Of a stretch of DNA of 64,000 nucleotides, positions 21,676-31,050 are shown in pieces (within the stretch, counting starts at the first letter, position 1; every line of letters starts with the position of its first letter). The notes below the pieces were generated by a model, which worked only from the letters and a program-made list of their open reading frames with translations, was not told where the DNA came from and did no database searches. This stretch comes from an uncultured SAR86 cluster bacterium. Lineage in GTDB: Bacteria; Pseudomonadota; Gammaproteobacteria; Magnimaribacterales; D2472. The position numbers were made by a program, and so were the translations under genes. The stretch is from NCBI GenBank assembly GCA_902591925.1, contig CACJCN010000003.1, forward strand, positions 62,001 to 126,000, in the 5' to 3' direction.

Positions 21676-22953
21676 ATGTCAAAAATATCGAGTGTAAATG
21701 CTATACAAGTTTTTGATTCTAGAGGCATTCCTACAATTGCTTGCGAAATAAAGCTTGATAATGGGATATCTGCATCGGCAATGGTTCCAAGTGGAGCATC
21801 GACTGGTTCGAAGGAGGCATTAGAGCTCAGAGACAGTGACTCAAATTATCATGGAAAAGGAGTTCTTAATGCTATTTCAAATATTAATAATAAATTAGGT
21901 CCTTTACTAATTGGAAAAGAATCAGAAAATCAAATTGAGATTGATAAAATATTAATTGATTATGACGGCACAGACGATAAATCATCTATGGGGGCAAATG
22001 CTATATTAGCTATATCCCTAGCAAGCTCTCATGTTGCAGCTAAAAATAAAAAAGTTAACCTATATGAGCATTTTTCGAGCATCTACAAAGATATAACAGG
22101 CAAAGCAAATAAATACTCAATACCTATGCCAATGTTTAATATTTTGAACGGAGGAGAGCATGCTGATAATAATGTTGATATTCAGGAATTCATGATCGTG
22201 CCGAGTGGCGCTAAGGATTTTACTAAAATAATGAAATGGTCGGTGGAAATTTATCATAATTTAAAAGAAATTTTATTATCTAAAAATTATTCCACAGCAG
22301 TAGGTGATGAGGGTGGATTTGCACCAAATCTAAATTCAAATGAAGAAGCAATAGAATTAATAATTGAATCAATTAAAGCATCAAAACTTAATCCAGGAGA
22401 AGATGTGAGTATTGCTCTTGATTGTGCTGCAAGTGAGTTTTTTGACGGTAATTATTATTATTTAAAAGGTGAAAATAAAAAATATACATCTGCAGAATTT
22501 ACAAATTATCTTGATAGCCTAATTATACAATATCCAATTTCATCCATTGAGGACGCAATGGATGAAAATGATATTGAAGGTTGGAAACTAGTTACTGATA
22601 AATTGGGGGAAAAATGTCAGCTTGTCGGCGATGACTTATTTGTAACTAATAAAAAAATTTTTTTAGATGGTATCAATCACAAACTTGCTAATTCAATTTT
22701 GATTAAATTTAACCAGGTTGGGACTATAACGGAAACAATTGAGACAATTGATTGTGCAAGAGAAAACGGCTATAAATTTATTATATCCCACAGATCTGGA
22801 GAAACTGAGGATACAAGTATTTCAGATTTAGCAGTTGGATTAGGAGCATCACAAATTAAGACTGGAGCTCCTTGTAGGTCTGACAGAATTGCAAAATATA
22901 ATAGATTGCTTTGGATTGAAAATAAAAGCAATGATATTTTGTTAAATGAATAA
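21676..22953 (+). CDS. eno: Enolase
   Basis: SGASTGSKEALELRD, SHRSGETEDTSISDLAVG. Confidence 0.99.
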   Translation: MSKISSVNAIQVFDSRGIPTIACEIKLDNGISASAMVPSGASTGSKEALELRDSDSNYHGKGVLNAISNINNKLGPLLIGKESENQIEIDKILIDYDGTDDKSSMGANAILAISLASSHVAAKNKKVNLYEHFSSIYKDITGKANKYSIPMPMFNILNGGEHADNNVDIQEFMIVPSGAKDFTKIMKWSVEIYHNLKEILLSKNYSTAVGDEGGFAPNLNSNEEAIELIIESIKASKLNPGEDVSIALDCAASEFFDGNYYYLKGENKKYTSAEFTNYLDSLIIQYPISSIEDAMDENDIEGWKLVTDKLGEKCQLVGDDLFVTNKKIFLDGINHKLANSILIKFNQVGTITETIETIDCARENGYKFIISHRSGETEDTSISDLAVGLGASQIKTGAPCRSDRIAKYNRLLWIENKSNDILLNE

Positions 22954-23251
22954 ACTAAATTATTTTTTCTATCTGTTGTTGGCTTTAATAATTATTTTGC
23001 TGTTAAATAGCATTTTTTTTGGTGAGAATAACTACTCCAATAGAGATGCTCTTGTAATAGAAAATACTACACAAAAATTAAAAAATGAAGCCATTAGAAA
23101 AGAAAATGAAATTCTTGAATTTGAGATTAAGAATGCCCAAAATTCAAATGATCATGTGGAGAATTTTGCTAGAGAGAAGCTGAACTTAACATATCCTGAA
23201 GAAGAATTTATATCTTTTGAAGAAGAAAAAAAAGACGATGAAAGAAAATAG
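22946..23251 (+). CDS. ftsB: Cell division protein FtsB
   Basis: Small TM + coiled-coil protein between eno and ispD. Confidence 0.85.
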   Translation: MNKLNYFFYLLLALIIILLLNSIFFGENNYSNRDALVIENTTQKLKNEAIRKENEILEFEIKNAQNSNDHVENFAREKLNLTYPEEEFISFEEEKKDDERK

Positions 23252-24374
23252 TTTATTGGCAATAATTGCGGCTGCAGGAATTGGAAAAAGATTTGATGGT
23301 GATTTGCCTAAGCAGTATGTCAAAATTAACGGAAGATCTATAATTGAAAATGCTGTAAAGCCTTTTATAGATTCAAAATATATTTCTAAGATAGTAATCG
23401 CAATTTCTGATGGAGATGAGCTTATAAAAAATCAGAACTTTTATAATTGCGAAAAAATTGAATACATTATCGGAGGATTAACTCGTCTAGAATCAATTTT
23501 TAATGCTATTTACTCGATTGAAGGTAATTATGAATTTGTTATTACGCATGATGCAGCTCGACCAAATGTTTCCGAAAATGATATTACAAGACTTTTTGAA
23601 GATATTGTTCATTCAAAGTCGAGTTGTTCATATCTATATACTCCTGTTTATGATTCAATTAGGGAGGACGATAGAACATTAGATAAGTCTAAATTTAATT
23701 TAGTTCAAACTCCTCAAATATGTAATTTTAAAGACTTAAAAAAATCTATACAAAGCTGTATCGATAATAATGTAGATTGTCCTGATGAATCATTTGCCAT
23801 TGAATATTCAAATCTTAAATTATCTAAGATTCTGGGAGATAGATCGAATATAAAAGTAACAGAGAAAGCTGATATAGAAATTCTCAATAATTTTCTTACA
23901 AGAAGTGGTATTGGTTATGACCTTCATAAATATGAACCAGGAGATGGGATTATTTTGGGCGGACATAAAATTACATGTAGTTACAAGATTGTAGCTCATT
24001 CTGATGGAGACGTATTACTCCATTCAATTGCAGATTCAATATTGGGTGCGGCTGGATTGGGTGACATTGGGATGTTTTTTTCAGATCAAGACAATAAAAA
24101 TAAGAATTTAGATAGCACGATTATAATTGAACACTGCCTAAATGAATTAAATAAAATGGATTTGGAAATTTATAATATTGATACAACAATTATTTGTGAA
24201 AATCCTAAAATTAATCCGCATAGAGAAAAAATTCTTAAAAATTTGTCTGCAATATTAAAAGTTCCTATGAAAAAAATTGGCTTAAAAGCTACCACATCAG
24301 AAAAGATTGGAATTATTGGAAATAATGAAGCTATATCAGTTCAAAGCATAGTAAATTTAAAGGACATATCATGA
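23238..24374 (+). CDS. ispDF: Bifunctional IspD-IspF
   Basis: IspD N-half (AAAGIGKRF, HDAARPNVSE) followed in frame by IspF (SGIGYDLHKYEPG, HSDGDVLLHSIADSILGA); ATG at 23238. Confidence 0.95.
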   Translation: MKENSLLAIIAAAGIGKRFDGDLPKQYVKINGRSIIENAVKPFIDSKYISKIVIAISDGDELIKNQNFYNCEKIEYIIGGLTRLESIFNAIYSIEGNYEFVITHDAARPNVSENDITRLFEDIVHSKSSCSYLYTPVYDSIREDDRTLDKSKFNLVQTPQICNFKDLKKSIQSCIDNNVDCPDESFAIEYSNLKLSKILGDRSNIKVTEKADIEILNNFLTRSGIGYDLHKYEPGDGIILGGHKITCSYKIVAHSDGDVLLHSIADSILGAAGLGDIGMFFSDQDNKNKNLDSTIIIEHCLNELNKMDLEIYNIDTTIICENPKINPHREKILKNLSAILKVPMKKIGLKATTSEKIGIIGNNEAISVQSIVNLKDIS

Positions 24375-25126
24375 AAATATTGCTTACAAATGATGATGGA
24401 TATAAAGCCCATAATATTCAGAAAATGTATGAAGAGCTATCAAAAGATCATGATGTGTGGATAGTCGCTCCAAAAAATAATTGCAGTGGTATGAGTGCTG
24501 CTATTTCTTACTTGAGTGAGATTGAGGTTACGAAAGTTGATGATAAAATCTTTGCAGTAGATGGAACCCCGGCTGATTGCACATATTTAGGCTTATTAAG
24601 TATTGTTGATTTTGAATTTGATATTGTTATATCAGGCATTAATCATGGAGCCAATATTGGTAATGACGTTTTATATTCTGGAACAGTTGGAGCTGCTGTT
24701 GGAGGAAGGAATTTAAAGTATCCACCAATTGCTATATCTGTTGCTTCTTATGATGCTAAAGATATAAGCTTTATAACAAAAAAATCGCTCGAGTTAATTA
24801 ATAAAATTATTAAATCTAGTGAAACTTATATTGGAAAAGTAATCAACATAAACTTTCCAGATATTTCTGAAGAGGAATATAAAGGTGTTAAGGCAACAGG
24901 ATTATCTAAAAGAGACGTTCCAGCCAAACCTATTAAGATAGAAGATCAATCCCTATCAAAAGAAACTTACAGGTATCGATATAACCTATCAGGCGAGCCT
25001 ATTAAAGGTGATTATGTTACTGATGCAGAAGCTGTTGAAGATGGGTATGTTTCTATATCTGTACTTGACTATAGTCTAGGCTCATCTGTATTTATTGATA
25101 ATCTTTCTGAGATAATAAATGAGTAA
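24371..25126 (+). CDS. surE: 5'-nucleotidase SurE
   Basis: MKILLTNDDGY, VSGINHGANIGNDVLYSGTVGAA. Confidence 0.98.
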   Translation: MKILLTNDDGYKAHNIQKMYEELSKDHDVWIVAPKNNCSGMSAAISYLSEIEVTKVDDKIFAVDGTPADCTYLGLLSIVDFEFDIVISGINHGANIGNDVLYSGTVGAAVGGRNLKYPPIAISVASYDAKDISFITKKSLELINKIIKSSETYIGKVININFPDISEEEYKGVKATGLSKRDVPAKPIKIEDQSLSKETYRYRYNLSGEPIKGDYVTDAEAVEDGYVSISVLDYSLGSSVFIDNLSEIINE

Positions 25127-25799
25127 CTCTGGATTTACTTTTAGAAGGGTTAGAGAGGAAATGATTGAAACACTTCTGGATTTAGGGATAAAAGATTTCA
25201 GAGTTCTCGATGCGATTTCACAAGTACCAAGACATATTTTTCTTGACGAAGCTCTTTGGTCAAGAGCCTATGAAAACAGATCATTGACTATTGGCTATAA
25301 GCAAACAATTTCTCAGCCATATATAGTTGCAAGAATGACTGAATTATTAATTTCTCATACAAATTCAAGAGGTAAAATATTTGAAAATCTACTTGAACTT
25401 GGATCAGGTTGCGGATATCAATCAGCAGTATTATCTTTTTTTAGTGAAAATGTTGATGCAATAGAGCGAATAAGACCACTGGTTCAAAAATCAAAAGAGA
25501 ATTTATCTCAATTAAAAATTAATAATGTGTTATTTAGGCATGGTGATGGATATCAAGATTGGGAAAAAGAAAAAAAATATGATGGTATTTTATGTGCTGC
25601 TGCTCCAAGAGAGTATCCTAACGATTTAGTTTCTGTTTTAAATAATGATGCAAAGCTAGTAATTCCGGTTGGTGGGGCATCTCAGAAATTAAATGTTATA
25701 ACTAAAGTAAATAATGATGAAATAAAAGAAGAAGAATTTGATGATGTATCATTTGTTCCAATGCTTGCAGGAAAATCAGAAGATGGTAATGATGTATGA
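25119..25799 (+). CDS. pcm: Protein-L-isoaspartate O-methyltransferase
   Basis: VPRHIFLDEALW, QTISQPYIVARMTEL, ELGSGCGYQSAVL. Confidence 0.96.
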   Translation: MSNSGFTFRRVREEMIETLLDLGIKDFRVLDAISQVPRHIFLDEALWSRAYENRSLTIGYKQTISQPYIVARMTELLISHTNSRGKIFENLLELGSGCGYQSAVLSFFSENVDAIERIRPLVQKSKENLSQLKINNVLFRHGDGYQDWEKEKKYDGILCAAAPREYPNDLVSVLNNDAKLVIPVGGASQKLNVITKVNNDEIKEEEFDDVSFVPMLAGKSEDGNDV

Positions 25800-26527
25800 A
25801 AGATCAATTTAAATACTTTACAGCAGGTGTTTTCATAGGCATATCTGAATTGTTACCAGGTATATCTGGTGCAACTGTAGCATTAATGTTTGGAGTCTAT
25901 GAAAAGATTCTAAATTTTTTAACTAAATTTAGAGATCTAAATTTAATAATTCCGTTATTAGTTGGGATGGTATTAAGTGTATTTTTATTTTCTTCACTTG
26001 TTAACTTTTTATACACGAACTTTACTCAAGCATTTAACATTTTTATAGCTTTTTTAATGATTGGATACGGCATTTTTTTGTTAATAAATACTTACTTAAA
26101 AGAAAATATTAACAAAGGCAAAATTTTTTATTTAAATGTTTTTCTTGCAATTTTTATTGGTTTTTTGCTAAGTGGCTTTTACATAACTGGATCGTATCCA
26201 CCTGATGGTCCATTTATACCCTCTGCAGGTGCGCTGATTATATTTGGTTTTTTTGCGTGCACATTTTTACTTTTTCCAGGAATATCTGGCAGCGCATTTT
26301 TGTTAGCCGTTGGTATTTATCCATATATTATTGGCAGCATATCGAATCTAAATATTGATGTATTACTTCCTTTTGCCATTGGAATGTTAATAGCTTTAAT
26401 AGTTATGCCCAGGATTATTAATAAAGCATATGAGAAATATGGAAAATCAATACTAATATTTTTTGGTGGATTAATTTTTTCGGCTGGGTTATTGGATCTT
26501 GCAGAAATAGTTAATTTTCTTTTATAA
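25796..26527 (+). CDS. DUF368 membrane protein (PopT-like polyprenyl-phosphate transporter family)
   Basis: Polytopic; repeated [21 protein letters not shown] / [16 protein letters not shown] motifs typical of DUF368. Confidence 0.88.
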   Translation: MKDQFKYFTAGVFIGISELLPGISGATVALMFGVYEKILNFLTKFRDLNLIIPLLVGMVLSVFLFSSLVNFLYTNFTQAFNIFIAFLMIGYGIFLLINTYLKENINKGKIFYLNVFLAIFIGFLLSGFYITGSYPPDGPFIPSAGALIIFGFFACTFLLFPGISGSAFLLAVGIYPYIIGSISNLNIDVLLPFAIGMLIALIVMPRIINKAYEKYGKSILIFFGGLIFSAGLLDLAEIVNFLL

Positions 26528-26839
26528 AAATTCCTTTTTACTTTTAATATCTTTATATTTCTCAGCCTCAGGTAATGGTTCTTTCGCTTCTGTTATGTTT
26601 TCATAAACTTCAGAAAGCCTGAGATTAATCTCTATGAATTCTATTTGATCCGACGGTAATTCATCATCTGCATAAATAGCTTCAATAGGGCATTCAGGCT
26701 CACATAAACCACAGTCAATACATTCATCTGGATGTATGACAAGGAATTCTGGACCTTCGTAAAAACAATCAACAGGACATACTTCAACACAATCAGTGTA
26801 TTTACATTTAATGCATGATTCTGTTACTACGTATGTCAT
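26522..26839 (-). CDS. fdxA: 7Fe ferredoxin
   Basis: [45 protein letters not shown]. Confidence 0.96.
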   Translation of the reverse strand: MTYVVTESCIKCKYTDCVEVCPVDCFYEGPEFLVIHPDECIDCGLCEPECPIEAIYADDELPSDQIEFIEINLRLSEVYENITEAKEPLPEAEKYKDIKSKKEFL

Positions 26840-26920
26840 AATTAGTTGAGAAGAATGAATTTTAGCTTACTAATTTTTAAATTTACACAAAACTGTTTAA
26901 AAAAATAGAAAAATACTCTA

Positions 26921-26940
26921 TACTGTATAAATATACAGTA
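26921..26940. promoter_or_regulatory. LexA/SOS box upstream of recA
   Basis: TACTGTATAAATATACAGTA: CTG-N10-CAG palindrome of the E. coli type; recA ATG at 26957 preceded by AAGGAG. Confidence 0.92.
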
Positions 26941-26956
26941 AATTAAGGAGTTTATT

Positions 26957-27964
26957 ATGCCCAAATCAAAAGATACTAGTTCTAAATCACTCAAAGATAC
27001 TCTCGCCGATATAGATAACCATTTTGGCAAAGGTACTGTAATGAGGATGGGTGATAGAGAAAACCTTGATATTCCATCAATTTCAACTGGATCCCTAGGT
27101 TTGGACATAGCTTTAGGAATTGGTGGTATTCCAAAAGGTAGAGTTACTGAAATATATGGACCTGAATCCTCTGGTAAAACAACATTAACTCTTCAAATAA
27201 TTGCTCAATGTCAAAAAGAAGGTGGAACATGTGCCTTTATTGATGCTGAGCATGCGTTAGATCCTCAATATGCTGAAAAGCTAGGTGTCAATGTTGATGA
27301 ATTGCTTTTATCACAACCAGATACAGGTGAGCAGGCTCTTGAGGTAGCAGATATGTTAGTTAAATCAAAGAGTGTTGATCTTGTGATTATTGATTCAGTT
27401 GCTGCTTTGGTCCCTAGAGCTGAAATTGAAGGTGAAATGGGAGATCATCATGTTGGGCTTCAAGCTAGACTCATGTCACAAGCTCTAAGAAAAATAACAG
27501 GTAACATACAAAGGTCAGGTGCAACAGTTGTATTCATAAATCAAATAAGGATGAAAATTGGTGTTATGTTTGGCAGTCCTGAAACTACCACTGGTGGAAA
27601 TGCCTTAAAGTTTTATTCATCTGTGAGACTTGATATAAGAAGAATAGGATCAGTGAAAGAAGGTGATGAAGTAATGGGCAACGAAACTAGAGTTAAGGTA
27701 GTTAAAAATAAAGTTTCACCACCATTCAAACAAGCAGAATTTCAAATTATGTATGGACAAGGAATTAACCAGGAAGGTGAAATATTAGACTTTGGCCATA
27801 AACTTGGTTTGGTTGATAAATCAGGTGCTTTTTATAAATTAGATGGTGAGAGCATTGGACAAGGTAAGGTAAAAGCTAGTACTTTCCTTAAAGAAAATGC
27901 AAAAGTTAGAGACAAGCTTGTAAAAGAAATAAGATCTTCTTACATTTCAAGTAAATCAAAATAA
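26957..27964 (+). CDS. recA: Recombinase RecA
   Basis: [47 protein letters not shown]. Confidence 0.99.
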   Translation: MPKSKDTSSKSLKDTLADIDNHFGKGTVMRMGDRENLDIPSISTGSLGLDIALGIGGIPKGRVTEIYGPESSGKTTLTLQIIAQCQKEGGTCAFIDAEHALDPQYAEKLGVNVDELLLSQPDTGEQALEVADMLVKSKSVDLVIIDSVAALVPRAEIEGEMGDHHVGLQARLMSQALRKITGNIQRSGATVVFINQIRMKIGVMFGSPETTTGGNALKFYSSVRLDIRRIGSVKEGDEVMGNETRVKVVKNKVSPPFKQAEFQIMYGQGINQEGEILDFGHKLGLVDKSGAFYKLDGESIGQGKVKASTFLKENAKVRDKLVKEIRSSYISSKSK

Positions 27965-27980
27965 TTTTTTTTGCTACAAT

Positions 27981-28014
27981 AATCCCTATTAATTAATATT
28001 ATTAGGGATTTTTT
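27981..28014 (+). terminator. Rho-independent terminator-like hairpin after recA, abutting the next start codon
   Basis: AATCCCTA ... TAGGGATT stem followed by a T run; ATG of the thiolase at 28015. Confidence 0.7.
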
Positions 28015-29196
28015 ATGGCAGAGAAAGCATATATTGTTGAAGCAGTTAGAACAGCTGGTGGTAAAAGAGAGGGAAGATTGAGTTTATGGCACCCGGCTGA
28101 CCTTGGAGCAAAAGTTCTAGATGAATTAGTAACGAGATTAGATATTGATCCTGTAATTATAGATGATGTTATTTTTGGCTGTGTTGATCAGGTCGGGGCA
28201 CAATCAGGAAACGTAGCTAGAAATGCAGTCTTGTCTTCATCTTTTCCTGAATCTGTTCCAGGAACTTCGGTAGATAGACAATGCGGTTCATCTCAACAAG
28301 CAATTCATTTCGCAATTCAGGCTGTAATGTCTGGTACCCAAGATATTGTCATAGGTGGAGGTGTTGAAGTTATGTCCATGGTTCCTATCGGTGCAGCTGT
28401 TACAGATGGATATAATGCAGGACACGGACTGCCATTTGATTCTGAGGGAATGAAAAAGAGATATCCAGATATATTTTTCTCTCAATTTACAGGCGCAGAA
28501 CTAGTAGCTGATAAATGGAACCTTTCTCGTGAGGATTTAGATCAATTTGCTTTGGAAAGTCATCAAAAAGCAGCTCATGCAACAGAATCACAATACTTTG
28601 ATAGGGAAATTCTACCTGTCGAAGGTAAAAATGCTGAAGGCATTAATGACTTAGTAATGGCAGATGAGGGTATTAGATTTGATGCTAGTCTTGATAAATT
28701 AGCAGGATTGAACCCAGTAACTGAGGGTGGCAAAATTACCGCTGGTAATGCCAGTCAAATCACAGATGGAGCTGCAGCTGTTCTTATTTGCAACGATGCT
28801 GGATTAAAAAAGATCAAATCCAACCCAAGGGCAGAAATAGTATCTATTTCTGTTGTTGGAGATGATCCTGTATTTATGTTGACTGGGCCAATACCTGCAT
28901 CTCATAAGGCTTTAGATATTGCAAAATTGAGCATTGAAGATATGGATATATATGAAGTCAATGAAGCGTTTGCTCCAGTTCCTCTAGCATGGGCTGAAGA
29001 ACTAAAGGCAGATAGAAGTAAATTAAATGTCAATGGTGGTGCAATGGCGCTCGGACATCCTCTTGGTGCAACAGGCGCAAAGTTAATGACTACCATGTTA
29101 CATGAACTTGAAAGAAGAGAGGGAAATTATGCTCTTCAAGCTATTTGCGAAGGTGGTGGTACAGCAAACGCAACAATAATAAAACGTATTGCTTAA
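28015..29196 (+). CDS. Acetyl-CoA acyltransferase (thiolase)
   Basis: VDRQCGSSQQAIHFA, NVNGGAMALGHPLGATGAK, thiolase fold length. Confidence 0.95.
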   Translation: MAEKAYIVEAVRTAGGKREGRLSLWHPADLGAKVLDELVTRLDIDPVIIDDVIFGCVDQVGAQSGNVARNAVLSSSFPESVPGTSVDRQCGSSQQAIHFAIQAVMSGTQDIVIGGGVEVMSMVPIGAAVTDGYNAGHGLPFDSEGMKKRYPDIFFSQFTGAELVADKWNLSREDLDQFALESHQKAAHATESQYFDREILPVEGKNAEGINDLVMADEGIRFDASLDKLAGLNPVTEGGKITAGNASQITDGAAAVLICNDAGLKKIKSNPRAEIVSISVVGDDPVFMLTGPIPASHKALDIAKLSIEDMDIYEVNEAFAPVPLAWAEELKADRSKLNVNGGAMALGHPLGATGAKLMTTMLHELERREGNYALQAICEGGGTANATIIKRIA

Positions 29197-30125
29197 TTAT
29201 CTATAAAGTTTAAAAGTATATTTTTAAACCTTTGACCAAAAAATTTTGGTTCGTGGTCGTGATTCGGGTGCACCTCGTATATGAAATTTATTTTAGAGCC
29301 TAATAAAATTTTATTTATTTCATTTTGAGGATTCTCATAAAGTGAGTCTAAGCCAACTGTTCCATGATCAAAATATAGTTTTTGCGAAGATAATTTACTT
29401 ACATTTTTTTTAATATATTTCTGAATAGCTTTGGTGGTAGATTCATCACCGCTGATTTTCATTCTAAATGGAAGAATTAAATATTCACTTATTTTTATTC
29501 CAACCCAATGTGTAGAAATACAGCCAACAAATCCAAATATTTCAGGATTTTCAATTGACATATTTAAAGCAGAGAGCCCGCCCATACTTGCACCAATAAT
29601 ACCGAGGTTATCTCTATTAAGCTTTGTATCAAATTTTTTCTCAATGGATGGAATAACTTTATTAATAACAAAGTCTTGATAATTAAATTTTTGAGAATCT
29701 ATAAAATTATGATAAATCGATCTTTTCAAATTTTCATCAATATATTTAATGGATTCTTTTGGAAAGTATTCAGCATATCTCCTCGTTTCATCCAAAATAT
29801 TGCCATTAATTCTTTTAGCACTATCAATTGCAATAATTACAAGGTTAAGATTTTCTTTTTGCGTTTTTAAATCTTTGAATGTTTCATCAATATTCCATGC
29901 CTTTCCATTCCAAGAATCACTCTCTGAAAATAACTCCTCACCATCATTCATAATAATGAACTTTGTCTGATCATTGACATTTTTTGAATAAGGGTAGTAA
30001 ATTTGAATCCTTCGCTCATTAGTCCCGCTTTTTAAATAAATTTCTTCAATAAAACCTATTGATAACTCATTACTTAATGATTGAAAACTAAAAATTGACA
30101 TGATAAAGAAATTTATAAATTTCAT
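29193..30125 (-). CDS. Putative esterase, alpha/beta hydrolase (EsD-like), secreted
   Basis: Signal-like N-terminus; GASMGGLSALN nucleophile elbow; HPNHDHEPKFF near the C-terminus. Confidence 0.75.
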   Translation of the reverse strand: MKFINFFIMSIFSFQSLSNELSIGFIEEIYLKSGTNERRIQIYYPYSKNVNDQTKFIIMNDGEELFSESDSWNGKAWNIDETFKDLKTQKENLNLVIIAIDSAKRINGNILDETRRYAEYFPKESIKYIDENLKRSIYHNFIDSQKFNYQDFVINKVIPSIEKKFDTKLNRDNLGIIGASMGGLSALNMSIENPEIFGFVGCISTHWVGIKISEYLILPFRMKISGDESTTKAIQKYIKKNVSKLSSQKLYFDHGTVGLDSLYENPQNEINKILLGSKINFIYEVHPNHDHEPKFFGQRFKNILLNFIDN

Positions 30126-30131
30126 TAAGAT

Positions 30132-30854
30132 TTACTTTTCCCAATCAAATTTGGGTAACTCCTTAAATAGATTTCTTAAACCATCTGACCATTTGCTTGA
30201 AAGATCAGAAAAAAATGGTGTTTTAAACTGAAGATGTTCTTCAAGGGAAATTTGTATAGAATCCTTTTTATATACCACAAGATCAATTGGTGGACCAACA
30301 GTTAGATCGCTTTTCATAGTTGAATCAAAGGAAACTAGAGCACATCTTGCTGCATCACCCAAGGAAGTTTCATTTCTAATAAGTCTGTCAAGTATTGGTT
30401 TCCCATATTTAGTTTCACCAAGTTGGAAGAAAGGTTTAATTTCAGAGGCACGTATATAATTTCCAACTGGATAAACCATCATTAAAGCAGGATCTTGACC
30501 ACTAATCTGTCCACCAATTATAAAATTTGAACCAAGATGCGTATTGATAGATATCCCATCTGTTTTTGAGTGATTGAGTGATATTTGACCAACATAATCT
30601 GCAATTTCGTCAAAGTTTTTACAAAGGTTTAAACTGTTTTCAGGATTTGATGAATTAATATCATTTTCTAAAGTTTTATAAACATGCTGAGATGTTGATA
30701 AATTTCCAGAAGTTACAATAATTATAGACCTGTCACCAACTGAGTATGTAAACATTTTTTTATAAGTAGAGACATTATCTAATCCTGCATTTGTTCTTGA
30801 GTCTGATGCCATAACAATGCCATCATTCATTTTCATTCCTACACAATATGTCAT
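30132..30854 (-). CDS. Anbu, proteasome-type protease (HslV/beta-subunit-related)
   Basis: MTYCVGMKMNDGIVMASDSRTNAGLDNVSTYKKM: N-terminal Thr after Met, Asp at mature position 17, downstream KK; SFDSTMKSDLTVGPPIDLVVY. Confidence 0.92.
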   Translation of the reverse strand: MTYCVGMKMNDGIVMASDSRTNAGLDNVSTYKKMFTYSVGDRSIIIVTSGNLSTSQHVYKTLENDINSSNPENSLNLCKNFDEIADYVGQISLNHSKTDGISINTHLGSNFIIGGQISGQDPALMMVYPVGNYIRASEIKPFFQLGETKYGKPILDRLIRNETSLGDAARCALVSFDSTMKSDLTVGPPIDLVVYKKDSIQISLEEHLQFKTPFFSDLSSKWSDGLRNLFKELPKFDWEK

Positions 30855-30945
30855 ATAAAAAAATTAATTTAAGAATGGAATATTCTATATTTATATAATA
30901 AAAAAATACATAATATTAATTATCTTTCTTCTTCCCGTTTGGTAG

Positions 30946-31010
30946 AGTAAATCTGAACGTTCATCTTTAATAAAAGACGGAAGTAGGTAGCAGTCGAAGT
31001 ATCGATTTTT
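30946..31010 (+). ncRNA. Candidate glnA-type glutamine riboswitch aptamer in the leader of the ATP-grasp operon
   Basis: ACGTTCATCTTTAATAAAAGACGGAAGTAGGTAGCAGTCGAAG resembles the glnA RNA core (GUUCAUC...GACGGAAGUAGG...CGAAG); the 3' GGAACGC usually seen is not conserved here. Confidence 0.65.
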
Positions 31011-31050
31011 CTGAGCTTGTCTAGTTTTTTATTAAGTTTTGGCAAGATAA

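Noticed and set aside
30993-31010. TCGA-AGTA-TCGA plus TTTTT as an intrinsic terminator in the ATP-grasp leader
   Set aside because: Only 4 bp of stem; too weak to call as a terminator, although it may be part of the riboswitch expression platform.
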